From: Ciborinia camelliae | Lineage: Eukaryota > Ascomycota > Leotiomycetes > Helotiales > Sclerotiniaceae | DNA: 64,000 bases | Assembly: GCA_025890175.1 (NCBI GenBank) | Contig: JANPYM010000013.1 | Span: forward strand, 1,750,270-1,814,269 | Direction: 5' to 3' | Shown: positions 24,899 to 35,382 of the stretch, piece after piece | Numbering within the stretch: the first letter of the stretch is position 1 | Layout: every line of letters begins with the position of its first letter | The notes under the pieces: generated by a model | What the model was told of the DNA's origin: nothing | What the model saw: only the letters and a program-made list of their open reading frames with translations | The model's database searches: none | Position numbers and translations under genes: made by a program

Positions 24899-25440
24899 AC
24901 ATTCGTGATAAAATTGAAGAATTCAGATTGTGGGAAGTTTTATAGACTTACTGTTTAGTGCCTCATACACACCTCTCTATTATCGAGATCACAATGGCTT
25001 TCATCATCATTGTAGGCTAAGACTACCTATCTATAGCCCTCTCGTCTAGCCTTCCACTGCCACCTTTCTAGCATTTAAGAGAAAATAATTTCATGGAAAG
25101 TGGGGTAGATTGTTCCCGTTGGAGTTTGATAATGAGGACGGAATGCCTGATTTGAGGTCGAATAATTGGGTGGAGGAATGAAACAATGAGGGCAGATTGT
25201 ATGAATCGGACTCAAAGCATGAGGGTACACGGTATGGATTAGATTGGAGGGCTCTAAACTCAGTATCTAAGATCGTATTGCTCCAATATTCGAACATTCA
25301 AATGATTAAGATTATGATTTTCAACTTGACAATCTAAACGACTTGACATTCACGTTAACTCACAAAGAACAATCACAGAACGCTCATTGCTTCCAGGATG
25401 CAAATGAGTCGGGGAAAAAAGAGAAAAAATCAATTCGACG
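24899..25440. other. Intergenic region between the two 2EXR genes
   Basis: No gene is supported. It presumably contains the promoter of the 24455-24898 gene and the 3' flank of the next one. Confidence 0.5.
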
Positions 25441-26584
25441 CTAATTCTTATGCTCTAGAATTAAGATAAGCCTCCAAATGTTTCTATATCGCTTTGGTTC
25501 AAACGGTCCATTCCCAAGAAAATAGTGCACCATGATATTTTTGAATGGAATACTATTGATCTCGCACTGTGCTAAGATCTGCAAGCCGCGCCAACAGTCC
25601 AAGATGATCAAGAGGATGGAGCTCCCAAGATGAGGACGAGCGGGCACTATTTCCATGTGCAGGTTGCGATATTCGATCATTTCTATGCCAATGACCACTC
25701 GCAGTCCAAAAGATCCTGCGAATTTGCAGAGAATACGGCACCACTCCTGTCCGAACCAGGATCCATTTTGGCCCAAAGATTGTATTGGTCACGGGAGGCG
25801 AGAGTTCAGTCTCGGCGAAGAGTTCGAATCGCACTCTATGGAAAACCGAGGGATCTCGGAGGTCGCTGAAAAGGTACGTAACATCAATCTCTTCCAAATC
25901 CTCAAACATGTCCGCAAGCTGTCGCAAAAAATGCAAATCGAGGACGTCCAACGTTCTTTCGAAACGCAGTGACATTGTACAGACTGTTTTCTCAACATCC
26001 ATAGCATTTCGCACTTCGTTGGATAGATACTGTCGTTTGGCGATGGTCATGGCCAGATATCTTCGGAGCTCATCAAAAAAGATATCAAAGGCATCCAACC
26101 CTCTATAGTGCGGATAGCGGGTATCTCTTATGCACATGGGTATGATGCGCGAAGGTGATATCACAATCGCCAGGTTAACTTCCAGATGGTTTGAAGGTTC
26201 GCTGCGTGCAATCTTGATTCCGTATATCTCCGTTAGCTCAAACGCGGTTGATCTATAGAACAAACGAAGTATCTCATTCATAAAGACTCGCTCGCTGGAA
26301 AAAGCATACATAATTCCCCAGCTTCGATGGGAGTTTGGGCGACGTGACTCTTCATTGCCATCCCAGGAGCTCTCGTTCTCGATGCATAGAGTCCAGATCA
26401 GCATTCTGATTTCCGGCGGGAGACGATGGAAGGGGTTTCGATTTCTGAGAGGAATAACAGCTACTGTATTGATTTGAGCTAGATCTGCGGAGTTGGGAGA
26501 TAATACCGTGTTGGTAACGGATTCTTGTCGGAAAACCGATAGCAGCCTTCGGATGATGTCAAAGAGATAGCAGAAGACCATCAT
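25441..26584 (-). CDS. 2EXR-domain protein
   Basis: The frame from ATG 26584 carries FHRLPPEIRMLIWTLC at residues ~52-67, the 2EXR signature. A conserved-looking body follows (FMNEILRLFYRSTAF, then VVISP-type and RYLAMTIAK segments). At about residue 264 the protein-like signal moves to another frame. A 46-nt intron (25747-25792, GTGACC...GACAG) would join the two, giving EWCRILCKFAGSFGL and an end at 25441, for a total of about 365 aa. If the intron is not real, there is a frameshift here and the first frame would end at 25553 with 343 aa and a low-quality tail. The donor is weak and the intron is very short, so both readings stay open. The function is unknown. It lies directly downstream of the HET-domain gene on the same strand. 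Confidence 0.65.
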
Positions 26585-27045
26585 AATAGCAATAAAAGTT
26601 GGTTTTGATGTGAAGAATTTGAGAATATGGTATGCGCATTTTATAACTTCAAAATTTATAGAGAAATATGAGGGTGGTCGCAGGTTTAGACATGTTGCTA
26701 ACCTCTGGATCCTTCGTCAACTCGAAATTTAGCTCGGTAAATCTAGTAACATCTGGAGAAAGCTTTCATCGCGTTTGTTTCAACCAGACCATTGGCAGAT
26801 GATGTCTCACCTGGATCGAAGTAAAAAGACTCAATTAGTTCAATCTTTACTCAATCGTTCGAGTCGAATGGAGTTGTTTTCCCTCAATCATGGCCTTGAA
26901 TTGAGATATTTAAAGATTTAATGTCAAAATGAAAAACAGACACATAGGCTACTTGTTTGAACTTGATTTCAACATTCTGTCCCCATATTTGGAACCGTCT
27001 TGAAGATTCGCGCTCCAAATATGAGGAAATGGTCGTCCATTCGCC
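26585..27045. other. Intergenic region between 2EXR and HET genes
   Basis: About 460 bp, AT-rich, holding the 3' flank of the HET gene and the promoter of the 2EXR gene. No other feature is seen. Confidence 0.55.
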
Positions 27046-29085
27046 CTACGTCATATTTCCATTGGCCAATATTCGCAAGGCGGAAAGTTTCATGCGCAAA
27101 CAGATCAGTTGTGGTGAAACATCAAATCCATTCTCATCGACGTCCTGATCCTGACATGCAAAAGGCCGAGTCTTTCCGTGCCTCGAACGACGATCAAGAA
27201 GATCGCATACTCTCCCCACGATGCTGCCTTGTCCTCCTTCCTTTCTCATCACCACAGCGGTGCTTGTAGCTCGAAACTGAATAATTAAATCACCTATTCG
27301 TGCATTGTCTGATGTGTATCCAATCATTCCATTCTCCTCCAAGAATAATCTGCAAGGTGTAAAGTTGCCAGATTGTTGTACCTTCCATTTTGCTTCATGA
27401 AGAGTTTGATTAAACGAGGCCATCAGTTGGGCTACTATGCGCTCTCTCTTTCCCGGTGGTAACGACTTTTGACCCAGACCTGAGACATCAGAAACTCGGC
27501 GTTCCATATCTTCGTCTTCCGGGGGCGCTTGATCGGTTAGATAGAATGTTGAGAATGAGCATTTTCCCCGACTTTCGTAATTACAAACATCGTCGGCATT
27601 ATGTAATCGATCATTGGGAAAATATCTTTTGGCGCCGCGTTGATGGAAAAAGTAACGTAGTTGATCCTCTAGGCATGGAGTTGCATTCAAATCCAAAAAG
27701 TGCAAATCTTGGATGTAGTCTTCTAAGCAAAGATCCTTCAGTGGCGGGCTAAGATAAACAATAGATCCTCGGACATTTCCAACCGCTTTCATGACCTCTT
27801 GGCCCTCCAAGGTATCGGAGTTATCACCGAGGAAACCTTGCACTGCAGGAATCGATTCGGGCATCGTTCTGGCAAGGGTCTGTCGGAAATTTTCATATTT
27901 CTGAAGGACGTCGATTTTATCAACGTGGCGACGAAAGTGATGTAGCGTAACCATAGAAATTATTTCGAAGAAAGACTTCCTATAATCTGCGGGGGTGGCC
28001 TTCGTGCAGCAATCCTTCGCAAGACTGTACAGCCCAAAGAACCTATCTCTTTGGTCAGTGCATAATGCTTCGCTGTGAGTGAGAAAGAGCTCAAGTAGTG
28101 AAACTCGTTCTTTAATCTCTTGTCTTCTCTTGGATAACCGAGAGGGCACACTGTTTCGAATGCCTTCCAACGTTTGCAATAAGCTAAAGTATCCTTTATC
28201 GCCACCCCCAGCCAACGACGTTCCAATATATAAGCTCGTGGCTGTCTCTTGAATGGTGTTCATTCGTCGAAACAACCAATCTAGGCGCTCCCAATCAAAG
28301 ATCAACGATGAGCAATGGGCCTTGATTTTTGAAGCGAGGACTACCTCTTGTATAATCCACAGCCTTTGCCAATATGGTCTGTGGCATAATAGGGATAGTT
28401 CCGTCCATAACTTGACATGTGCAACGGCTGCATGCTCCGATATTGATCTCTTTAGCTCTTTCGTAGACGTTTTGGGATTCCCCAGGCTGTCTAGCAAGAC
28501 CATTGCGCCCCAATAATCTCTTCCGGCTTTGCCCAACCACACGATAACTTCGTCGGCTTTCGCATATATTTGACTCATAAGAGCAACTTGCTCATTACGC
28601 TCATCAAAATCCTCTTGATTGATGCACACAGCATCCACCCATAAATGACGCCGTCGACTTCGTAATTGAAGAGCTTCTAGTGCTGCAAACAAATTGTCTC
28701 GTACGTAGTAATCTGTGTGATCAATTGTAATCGTTTTGTTTGCTGGTAGATCGCCCCATGCATAAGACAGTGCCTCATATTTGATGTTGGTGAGTAGAGA
28801 AACATGAATGAATTCATACGTCTCGCTCCTAGAGCCTGCGCATGGAAGAAGAAGGAGGCGGATCTCTTCTCTATCTATATTCAATGGTTTATAGGATGGC
28901 TTGAGGCCTTTGGTGGGCGTAAAGTGATTCAAATCTGCACCAAACGGGAGATTTGAGGTCTCAATTGGAGGAAGTGAAGGAAGTGGAAGAAGTGGGGGCG
29001 ATGTGTAACCATTCATTGACATTATTGATACGATTGGCTCTTTCAACGGCTCACCAGGATTCGAAAGGGGTGCGGTTTGATGCAT
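27046..29085 (-). CDS. HET-domain protein (heterokaryon incompatibility family)
   Basis: A single uninterrupted frame encodes 679 aa from an ATG at 29085. An N-terminal Pro/Leu-rich leader is followed by the HET domain at residues ~70-250. Its hallmark blocks are present: IRLLLLPCAG...YEALSYAWGD, then LWVDAVCINQED..ERNEQVALMSQIYAKADEVIVWLG. The C-terminal half is helical and ends in a GDLIIQF..TSTAVVMRK segment found at the end of many HET proteins. HET-domain proteins trigger cell death when incompatible fungal strains fuse, and the domain resembles TIR. Most paralogues, including this one, have no assigned allele or partner. No NACHT, WD40 or other module is fused. No disabling lesion is seen. 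Met21, Met23 or Met24 could be the real start. Confidence 0.88.
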   Translation of the reverse strand: MHQTAPLSNPGEPLKEPIVSIMSMNGYTSPPLLPLPSLPPIETSNLPFGADLNHFTPTKGLKPSYKPLNIDREEIRLLLLPCAGSRSETYEFIHVSLLTNIKYEALSYAWGDLPANKTITIDHTDYYVRDNLFAALEALQLRSRRRHLWVDAVCINQEDFDERNEQVALMSQIYAKADEVIVWLGKAGRDYWGAMVLLDSLGNPKTSTKELKRSISEHAAVAHVKLWTELSLLCHRPYWQRLWIIQEVVLASKIKAHCSSLIFDWERLDWLFRRMNTIQETATSLYIGTSLAGGGDKGYFSLLQTLEGIRNSVPSRLSKRRQEIKERVSLLELFLTHSEALCTDQRDRFFGLYSLAKDCCTKATPADYRKSFFEIISMVTLHHFRRHVDKIDVLQKYENFRQTLARTMPESIPAVQGFLGDNSDTLEGQEVMKAVGNVRGSIVYLSPPLKDLCLEDYIQDLHFLDLNATPCLEDQLRYFFHQRGAKRYFPNDRLHNADDVCNYESRGKCSFSTFYLTDQAPPEDEDMERRVSDVSGLGQKSLPPGKRERIVAQLMASFNQTLHEAKWKVQQSGNFTPCRLFLEENGMIGYTSDNARIGDLIIQFRATSTAVVMRKEGGQGSIVGRVCDLLDRRSRHGKTRPFACQDQDVDENGFDVSPQLICLRMKLSALRILANGNMT

Positions 29086-30582
29086 GAGAGTTCAAGAATG
29101 CATGCAGGGACGACTTGGGTTTGATTCATTGATGTTAGTGCCAGGTTTGAATAATGAAGGAGGACTGAATTTGATGGTTCCATGTATAGTTGGAGATTTG
29201 TAAAGAAATAGACAAAAGTATTTCCTCGACATCACAAGCTGGAGCCGAGAAGTTGAGAGAATCATGTACTCGAGTATCAGACACTGAATATAATTATTAT
29301 TTAATTGGTGTTGATCTCCTCGATAACATAGTCCCGTGAATTTGCGGTATTCTAGAAAAGTCGGTATCGATGACCTTGCATCACGGGCGTAGTTTCCCCA
29401 GATCACATGTTTCCCTCGAGGTGATAGCTTTCACGCCCCGGATAAACGTCAAAGTTCAAAGTTCAAATTGGCTCTACATCATCGAAAACAAAAATGAAAC
29501 ATAGTAGCTGACCTATATATTCCTGTGAATCTGCAATGATATTTCAAACATCCAAACAAGCTGGACTATTGGCAACTGATTATTCAAATCGATTTTAGAC
29601 ATTGATGACTTTATTGTTCAAATTGAAAAGGTGCAATAAATATCTCGTCTTATCTCACCTAACTGAGGTTAAGCTTTAAACCCTTTATGGTGTAGTTTTC
29701 TCGCGTGAGCCGGCGGGGGTCGATCAACTGGCTAAACGGACTATATGATTGGGACAATTAGCAAAGTGGATAGCTTTCCTACCCCGATATTTCCGTTCTG
29801 CGAGAAAATTAGAGATATGGATAGGTAAAGGGTTTGGCGCTTAATCTCCAGCTCAGTTAGATGAGATAAGACGGTAGTTAGTATAGTAAAAACCTCTACA
29901 CAAGGATATTTCTTTAGAGTTTTATATCGATTCAAATATAAAATATATTAAAGACATATCCACTGGTATAACCAGTTAATACTATAGAGAGGAAGCAGTA
30001 GGTAGAATAGTACTGTATTGAGTTGACTAAAGAGTATGTATATAGCTTTTCGCTTATATACGGAGTAGAGAATACCTAAGTCTTACCATGTAGATAAAGC
30101 TTTCGAATTTCGAAGGTTGGCCTGGTGTTACTTCAAAAACCATAAATTATATAGATATAGATCGAAACTGCGGTGCAATGCTTAAACAATTTAATAATAT
30201 GATCTGAAATGCTTAAAACTTCGTCTTATAGACCCCTTGTACTGTACGATATAAGGATCACATACTTGGAAGTAACTGAATACCCTATAGCTTGAACTGC
30301 TGGCTGAGAGGACTGCAAAACGAGGAAAGTTTTAGAAGCGCAACATGAAATGAATATCTTAAACAGGATGTGTCCTTCGCAGTGATGGCATTTGTTCGTC
30401 GTCCATACATAACACAGGATATCGGATGCCTGCCCGGAAACAACTTAGACTTGAATTTTCAGACAGCCTATTTATAAAATCTTTTATTCTCCGAAACGCC
30501 CGGTCAAGATGTTAACTTCCCACACCGCTGATCTCAAATATGCCACTATCAACAATTTATACCCCCAAACCTCGCCGCAAGC
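29086..30582. other. Intergenic region with a MITE-like insertion
   Basis: It holds the HET promoter region (29086-29640), a short inverted-repeat element (29646-29873, listed separately) and AT-rich sequence down to the ARPC4 3' end. No gene is supported. Confidence 0.55.
29646..29873. mobile_element. MITE-like element with ~45-bp imperfect inverted ends
   Basis: The left end reads CGTCTTATCTCACCTAACTG and the right end, reversed and complemented, reads CGTCTTATCTCATCTAACTG. Pairing continues with gaps through AACCCTTTA some 40-50 bp inside each end. The element is 228 bp and has no coding capacity. I cannot see a clear target-site duplication, so its superfamily is open. It could also be one arm pair of a longer unit. 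Confidence 0.7.
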
Positions 30583-31313
30583 TTAATCGAACTGAAAGCA
30601 CAACATTAGTTGGAGTCAGACATATCAACAGAGGATTACTTACAGGTGTTAAAAACGATTCCGCAACGAATCTTGCACGAGCATTCAACTATTCTCCCTG
30701 TCAGCAACCAACCCCATCGAGAGGACAATATGGAGCTCACAAATAGCTTCATCTCCGAGATCTCCTTGTCGACCTCCTCCATGAATTGTATAATGAAATC
30801 CACCAGCTTATGCTTTAACATCTCCTCTGTATGGAAGTTCGTAATCAAGAACGAAATATCGTAGCCCTATATAAAATAAGTCTCCCCTCATTGCACATCA
30901 AAATCAGCCACCCACCTTAACCGGCTTTCTCCTAAGAATGAAGAACGCCTCTGCTCTTTGGGTCAAGAATCTGGTAAACTTGTGTACGAGAATGTGCTCA
31001 ATTTCGTCTGCCTGTTTGATTTTGATACTGATTCGGACACTGTTGATACTTGGTTCAATGAGGACTCGTTCATTCTCATTTCGTGCGACTGTCAAGGGAT
31101 TTAAAAGGACTTCCGGTGAAGTTTTAGCCTCAATCTCGGGGACATTGTGCCTTTCGGAGGTTTGGGATGCGAAGTTCGAGAGACATAGAGCTGCCGTTAA
31201 GGAAGATCTTACGCATTGAAGGTAAGGTCGCAATGATTGAGACTGTGATGTAACGATATTAAGTCAGTACAATTATTGAAGCTACAATAAGAACCAACAT
31301 TGTTACTTACCAT
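30583..31313 (-). CDS. ARC19: Arp2/3 complex subunit 4 (ARPC4, p20-Arc)
   Basis: Five exons give 169 aa, the normal family length: 31311-31313 (only the ATG), 30916-31242, 30741-30866, 30644-30688 and 30583-30591 (two codons plus stop). Introns are 68, 49, 52 and 52 nt, all GT-AG. The joined protein carries the ARPC4 landmarks in order: [92 protein letters not shown] and the [12 protein letters not shown] tail. ARPC4 forms the structural core of Arp2/3 with ARPC2 and drives branched actin nucleation at endocytic patches. It is divergent from UBP6, with starts 396 bp apart. The identification is firm. The tiny first and last exons rest on family comparison and good splice sites. Confidence 0.93.
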
Positions 31314-31709
31314 CTTGTTGAGGTTTCTTGTCTCGAATTCCTCCTGAAGATGTCATCAACAGTATGAATGGAGTGCCGGTAACTAGGTAGGTATCGTGTT
31401 GTCGATGCTTTGGTGGGGCGCCCTATCATCCCTACTCTAGCAGTCAGGCATCCCACACTACGTAAGGCGCTAAAGGACGGAGCCGCTCCCGTTGTTTATT
31501 TTCCCCATTCTGTTTGTATAAACACAACTAGCAATAATATTACGAGACAACTTATCACAGCTTCATAGAGAAGTTTTATCAAGGTCATCTTAAATTACAC
31601 AGGGACGGGAAATCACAATTTCCAGTCTCTCATTCTTTTCTTCAAGATTCTACAAATCAATCAATACCACTCACTCAATAACTCTCAAACTACTCACCCC
31701 GCCACCATC
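31314..31709. promoter_or_regulatory. Shared divergent promoter of ARPC4 and UBP6
   Basis: The 396 bp between the two start codons must hold both promoters. The UBP6 side ends in a pyrimidine-rich leader (31611-31705) running into CCACCATCATGG, a good initiation context. A TAGGTAGGTA motif lies at 31384-31393. No distinct TATA box is seen. Confidence 0.7.
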
Positions 31710-33477
31710 ATGGCGAGCATACCTGGTAACTATTCTCCTTCCACCCTCTATCTACAACCTGCTAATTATTGAAGTAATTATCAAACATCAGGGAAAGAAG
31801 TATGATGTTGATCTCGATCCTACATCCAACGGCGAAACACTGAAATATCAACTCTACTCTCTGACTGGCGTTGAGCCAGAACGTCAAAAGATTTTGGTTA
31901 AAGGTGGCCAACTGAAAGATGACACCGACCTCTCGAAGATTGGCGCCAAACCAGGACAGACATTTATGATGATGGGGACACCTGCGGAAGGAGGAACATT
32001 CTCCAGGCCAAAGGAAGCAATTAAATTTGTTGAGGATATGACCGAAGCAGAAGCTGCACAACAGGTTGGCGCGACACCAGCTGGATTACAGAATTTGGGA
32101 AATACTTGTTATCTCAACTCATCTCTGCAGACACTCAGAGTAATTCCGGAATTACAAGATACACTGCAGAAATATACACAGGATAACCAAAATGGCTCTG
32201 GTAATATTTTTGGCGGAAATTTCGGCCTTGGACCTATGGATCTGACAGCTTCGTTACGAGATTTATACAAGCAGATGTCAGAAACACAAGAAGGGTTCCC
32301 GCCACTCATGTTTCTGAACGCTCTACGACAAGCTTTCCCACAATTCAACGAGAAGGCGAAGAACGGCCATGGCTACGCACAACAGGATGCTGAAGAAGCT
32401 TGGACACAGATCCTCCAGGTACTACGATCAAAATTGAAGGTCGAGAATGAAGGTGGCATTGTCGGAGGATCTTCATCTGCAGAAGTATCTTTTGTCGACA
32501 AATACATGGCTGGAGCGTTCAAATCGATCACGGAGTGTGATGAGCAAGGTGCAAGGGATGCAGGCGAGCAGCCAATCAATGGAGACGATGTTTTCTTAAA
32601 GCTGGATTGTCATATCAGTGCAGCAACCAATCATCTCCGAGATGGAATCGTCGCAGGGCTGGAGGAAAAGATTGAAAAGAGATCCGAAGTCCTTGGCCGC
32701 GATGCTGTTTACACCAAGAAATCGAAAATCTCACGTCTCCCTAAATACCTTACCGTACATTTCGTCCGATTCTTCTGGAAACGCGAGGCTCAAAAGAAAG
32801 CAAAGATTATGCGCAAGGTCACATTTCCTCATGAACTCGATGTCGTTGAATTCTGTACAGACGAGCTCAAACAAATGTTGATCCCTGTTAGAGATAAGGT
32901 TCGTGAGGTACGAAAGGAAGAGGAAGATGTTGAACGTGCTCGCAAGCGTCAAAAGCGCCTCCACGATAAAGAAGAAGCTGACAAGAAAGCTGGTATTGTC
33001 GACGAAGCACCTTCTTCATCAAAGAAAGACGAGAAGAAAGAGTCCAAATCAAAGGATGGCGATACTGAAATGGGGGACGTTGCTTACAAGACTGATGCGG
33101 AGATCGATGCCGAAAAGGCTGCTGCAGTTTTGGAAGCCAAGAAGGAGTTACATGCATTGATCAATCCAGAGCTTGCAAACGATTACGGGGCTAACAAGTC
33201 TGGTCTTTACGAACTTCGTGGTATTGTCACCCATCAAGGCTCTAGTGCCGATAGTGGTCATTACACCTCATATGTGAAGAAGCAAGGGCCAGTTGATCCC
33301 AAGACTGGCGTACGCGGCGAGGAAGATGGAAAATGGTGGTGGTTCAATGATGACAAAGTTTCGGAGGTCGAAGCTGAGAAGATTGCTACTCTTGCTGGTG
33401 GTGGGGAATCTCACTCTGCGCTTATCTTGCTTTATAAGGCTATTCCTTTGCCTACTGCTGAAGGTCTCAGTGAGTAA
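31710..33477 (+). CDS. UBP6: Proteasome-associated deubiquitinase UBP6/USP14
   Basis: Exon 1 is 16 nt (31710-31725) and is spliced across 49 nt to 31775-33477, giving 572 aa. Residues 1-75 form the ubiquitin-like domain that binds Rpn1 of the 19S regulatory particle. The USP catalytic domain follows. The Cys box GLQNLGNTCYLNSSLQTL places the nucleophile at about Cys117. The His box is THQGSSADSGHYTSYVK with His at about 501, followed by WWWFNDDKVSEV. The enzyme trims ubiquitin chains at the proteasome and recycles ubiquitin. A Lys/Glu-rich, probably disordered insert (about residues 335-400, EEEDVERARKRQKRLH onward) splits the USP fold, as in many fungal orthologues. All key residues are present and the frame is intact. 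Confidence 0.95.
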
Positions 33478-34336
33478 ATGTAGGGTTGCTTTATTGGAGA
33501 TGAACGGTTGCATAGATAGTGAGCGAATTACGTGCAATGTGCCATGGTACGATGCCGTGGTACGAGATGAAGTTAATACGAGTGATGAGAGCAAATAATT
33601 ATGAGAATAACAATTACTTTTAGAGAAGTTGCACATCCTGTTACACCATGTCCTCTCTTCACCAAATCATATTTGCATCATATCATCTTTTGGTTTTGAT
33701 GTGATTGACGCATGCGTACCTACCTAGTTGGCAATAAGAGCTTGTAATCATTGTGATCTAACAAGTTTGATTCAAAGTTCCATTTCTTCCCCATCCTAGG
33801 TAGTTATGTCCAACACCATTCATTAAGACTCCAACGAATTCTCTAAAAATTCCTCCACACTCGGATTTCTAATCAGTTCCATCTGCAATCACTCATCCAA
33901 AAGATCCTCGAATATGAAATATCGAACATCCAAAACTCTCCGATCACATCACATTACATCCATCGGCCATAAACCCGGAGACATATGACTCCCGCCTCGT
34001 TCCCCTTTTCCCTTTCATTTCAGCTCTATACCAAAAGTCCCCGAAAGCCCTCCGACAAGCGAGATTCTTTCTTTGACCCCACTCAGGTTACAGTACACCC
34101 CACTAACCAGGGCAACCTAATAAACCTGAGATATAAATAGAGCTTCACATTCCAGATATCAATCTTTCCCATCTGTTGCTCTGTAGATAGAACGTACCTA
34201 CCTACATTCATGATTTCATGATTAGAGTATAACATTATATCACCATATCCCATTTATTGTTTTATTCTCTTCGAATTGTGGGAATTTTTCTTTAGGGGTG
34301 TTAAAATTGGAATTGAAAGGAACGACAAACTCAAAA
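33478..34336. other. Intergenic region between UBP6 and the methyltransferase
   Basis: No gene is supported. TACCTACCTA motifs occur near 33717 and 34195. The right part is the promoter and leader of the 34337 gene. Confidence 0.5.
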
Positions 34337-35382
34337 ATGGCGGATCATGCGCATGATGAGAATGTGACGGAGAAAAATAGAGCGCATTGGGAGTATGTAT
34401 TATTTTTTTACTCTTTCGCTTTGGGACATTTGGGTTGGGCATTTGGGGTGGATCCAAAATGTGCTGGTCATAGGTCTTGAGTGTTAAATGCTTCATATTT
34501 CGACAAGTGTTCGGAGAGCTTGAGAAGAGTCCCTTCCGACATATCATATGAACAGCGATATAGATCCACCTGATCCCTTCTCTCACCCCACTCCTTCCCC
34601 TCTCTTTTGTGACCCTTACTAATTCCCATCCCAGCTCGCATGCCTCAACCTATGATACGCGCTTCCAAAAAACCATCGAGCAACTAATCTCCATCATCCA
34701 AGAAGACCGCACCCTTTCCTTCATCGGCGCCAACTGGATAACCGACACGTCCACCCCCGAACACTCGGTCAAACTCCTCGATTACGCTTGCGGGACCGGT
34801 CTCATAACCCGTGCTCTCCTTCCCACCATTACCCGCTCCATCGGCATCGATCTCTCCTCCTCCATGGTCGCTCAGTACAACGCTCGAGCTTCCAACCAAG
34901 GACTTTCCCCCTCTGAAATGATCGCCTATCAAGGAAATCTGCTTTCCCCCACTCCGGATCCAGGTTTGGAGAAAGAGGATCTGTATGGGTTTGATATTGC
35001 GGTGGTGGGACTGGGATTCCATCATTTTGATAACCCGGCGTTGGCGGCGAGGAAGTTGGGCGAGAGGTTGAAGAAGGGGGGGATCTTGGCTGTGGTGGAT
35101 TTTGAAAGTCATGATGGGTATGGTAATCCTCATGAACATGGTCATGGACATGGACACGATAAGCCACAGTTAAATGCACAAGCGCAAAAGGCCCAGGAAA
35201 CCGTCACTCATCACGGGTTTTCCGAAGAGGAAATCAAGAAGATTTTCGTGGATGCGGGTGTGGGTGCAGATTTTGGGTACATGGTGTTGGGGAAGGGAAT
35301 TGTATTTCATGGGACTGGGGAAGAGGGAGAGAGAAAGGATAGGAAGAGGGCGGTTTTTATGGCGAGGGGTATTAAATTGTAA
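34337..35382 (+). CDS. Class I SAM-dependent methyltransferase with His-rich insert
   Basis: Exon 1 (34337-34392, MADHAHDENVTEKNRAHW) joins exon 2 (34635-35382) across a 242-nt intron, giving 267 aa. The join restores HWDSHASTYDTRF, a typical opening. Motif I is LLDYACGTGLITRALLP, followed by IGIDLSSSMVAQYN and a FDIAVVGLGFHHFDN segment with LKKGGILAVVDFE. This is a methyltransferase 11/25-type fold like many uncharacterised fungal small-molecule methyltransferases. Around residue 180 there is a run GHGHGHGHD-like (HEHGHGHGHD), which could bind metal. The intron is several times longer than others in this window, so an extra small exon is possible, but the frame closes without one. The substrate is unknown. 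Confidence 0.85.

Noticed and set aside
29885..29920. Sequence AAAACCTCTACACAAGGATA resembling a pogo end
   Set aside because: No matching inverted end or TA-flanked partner was found nearby; the similarity is short.
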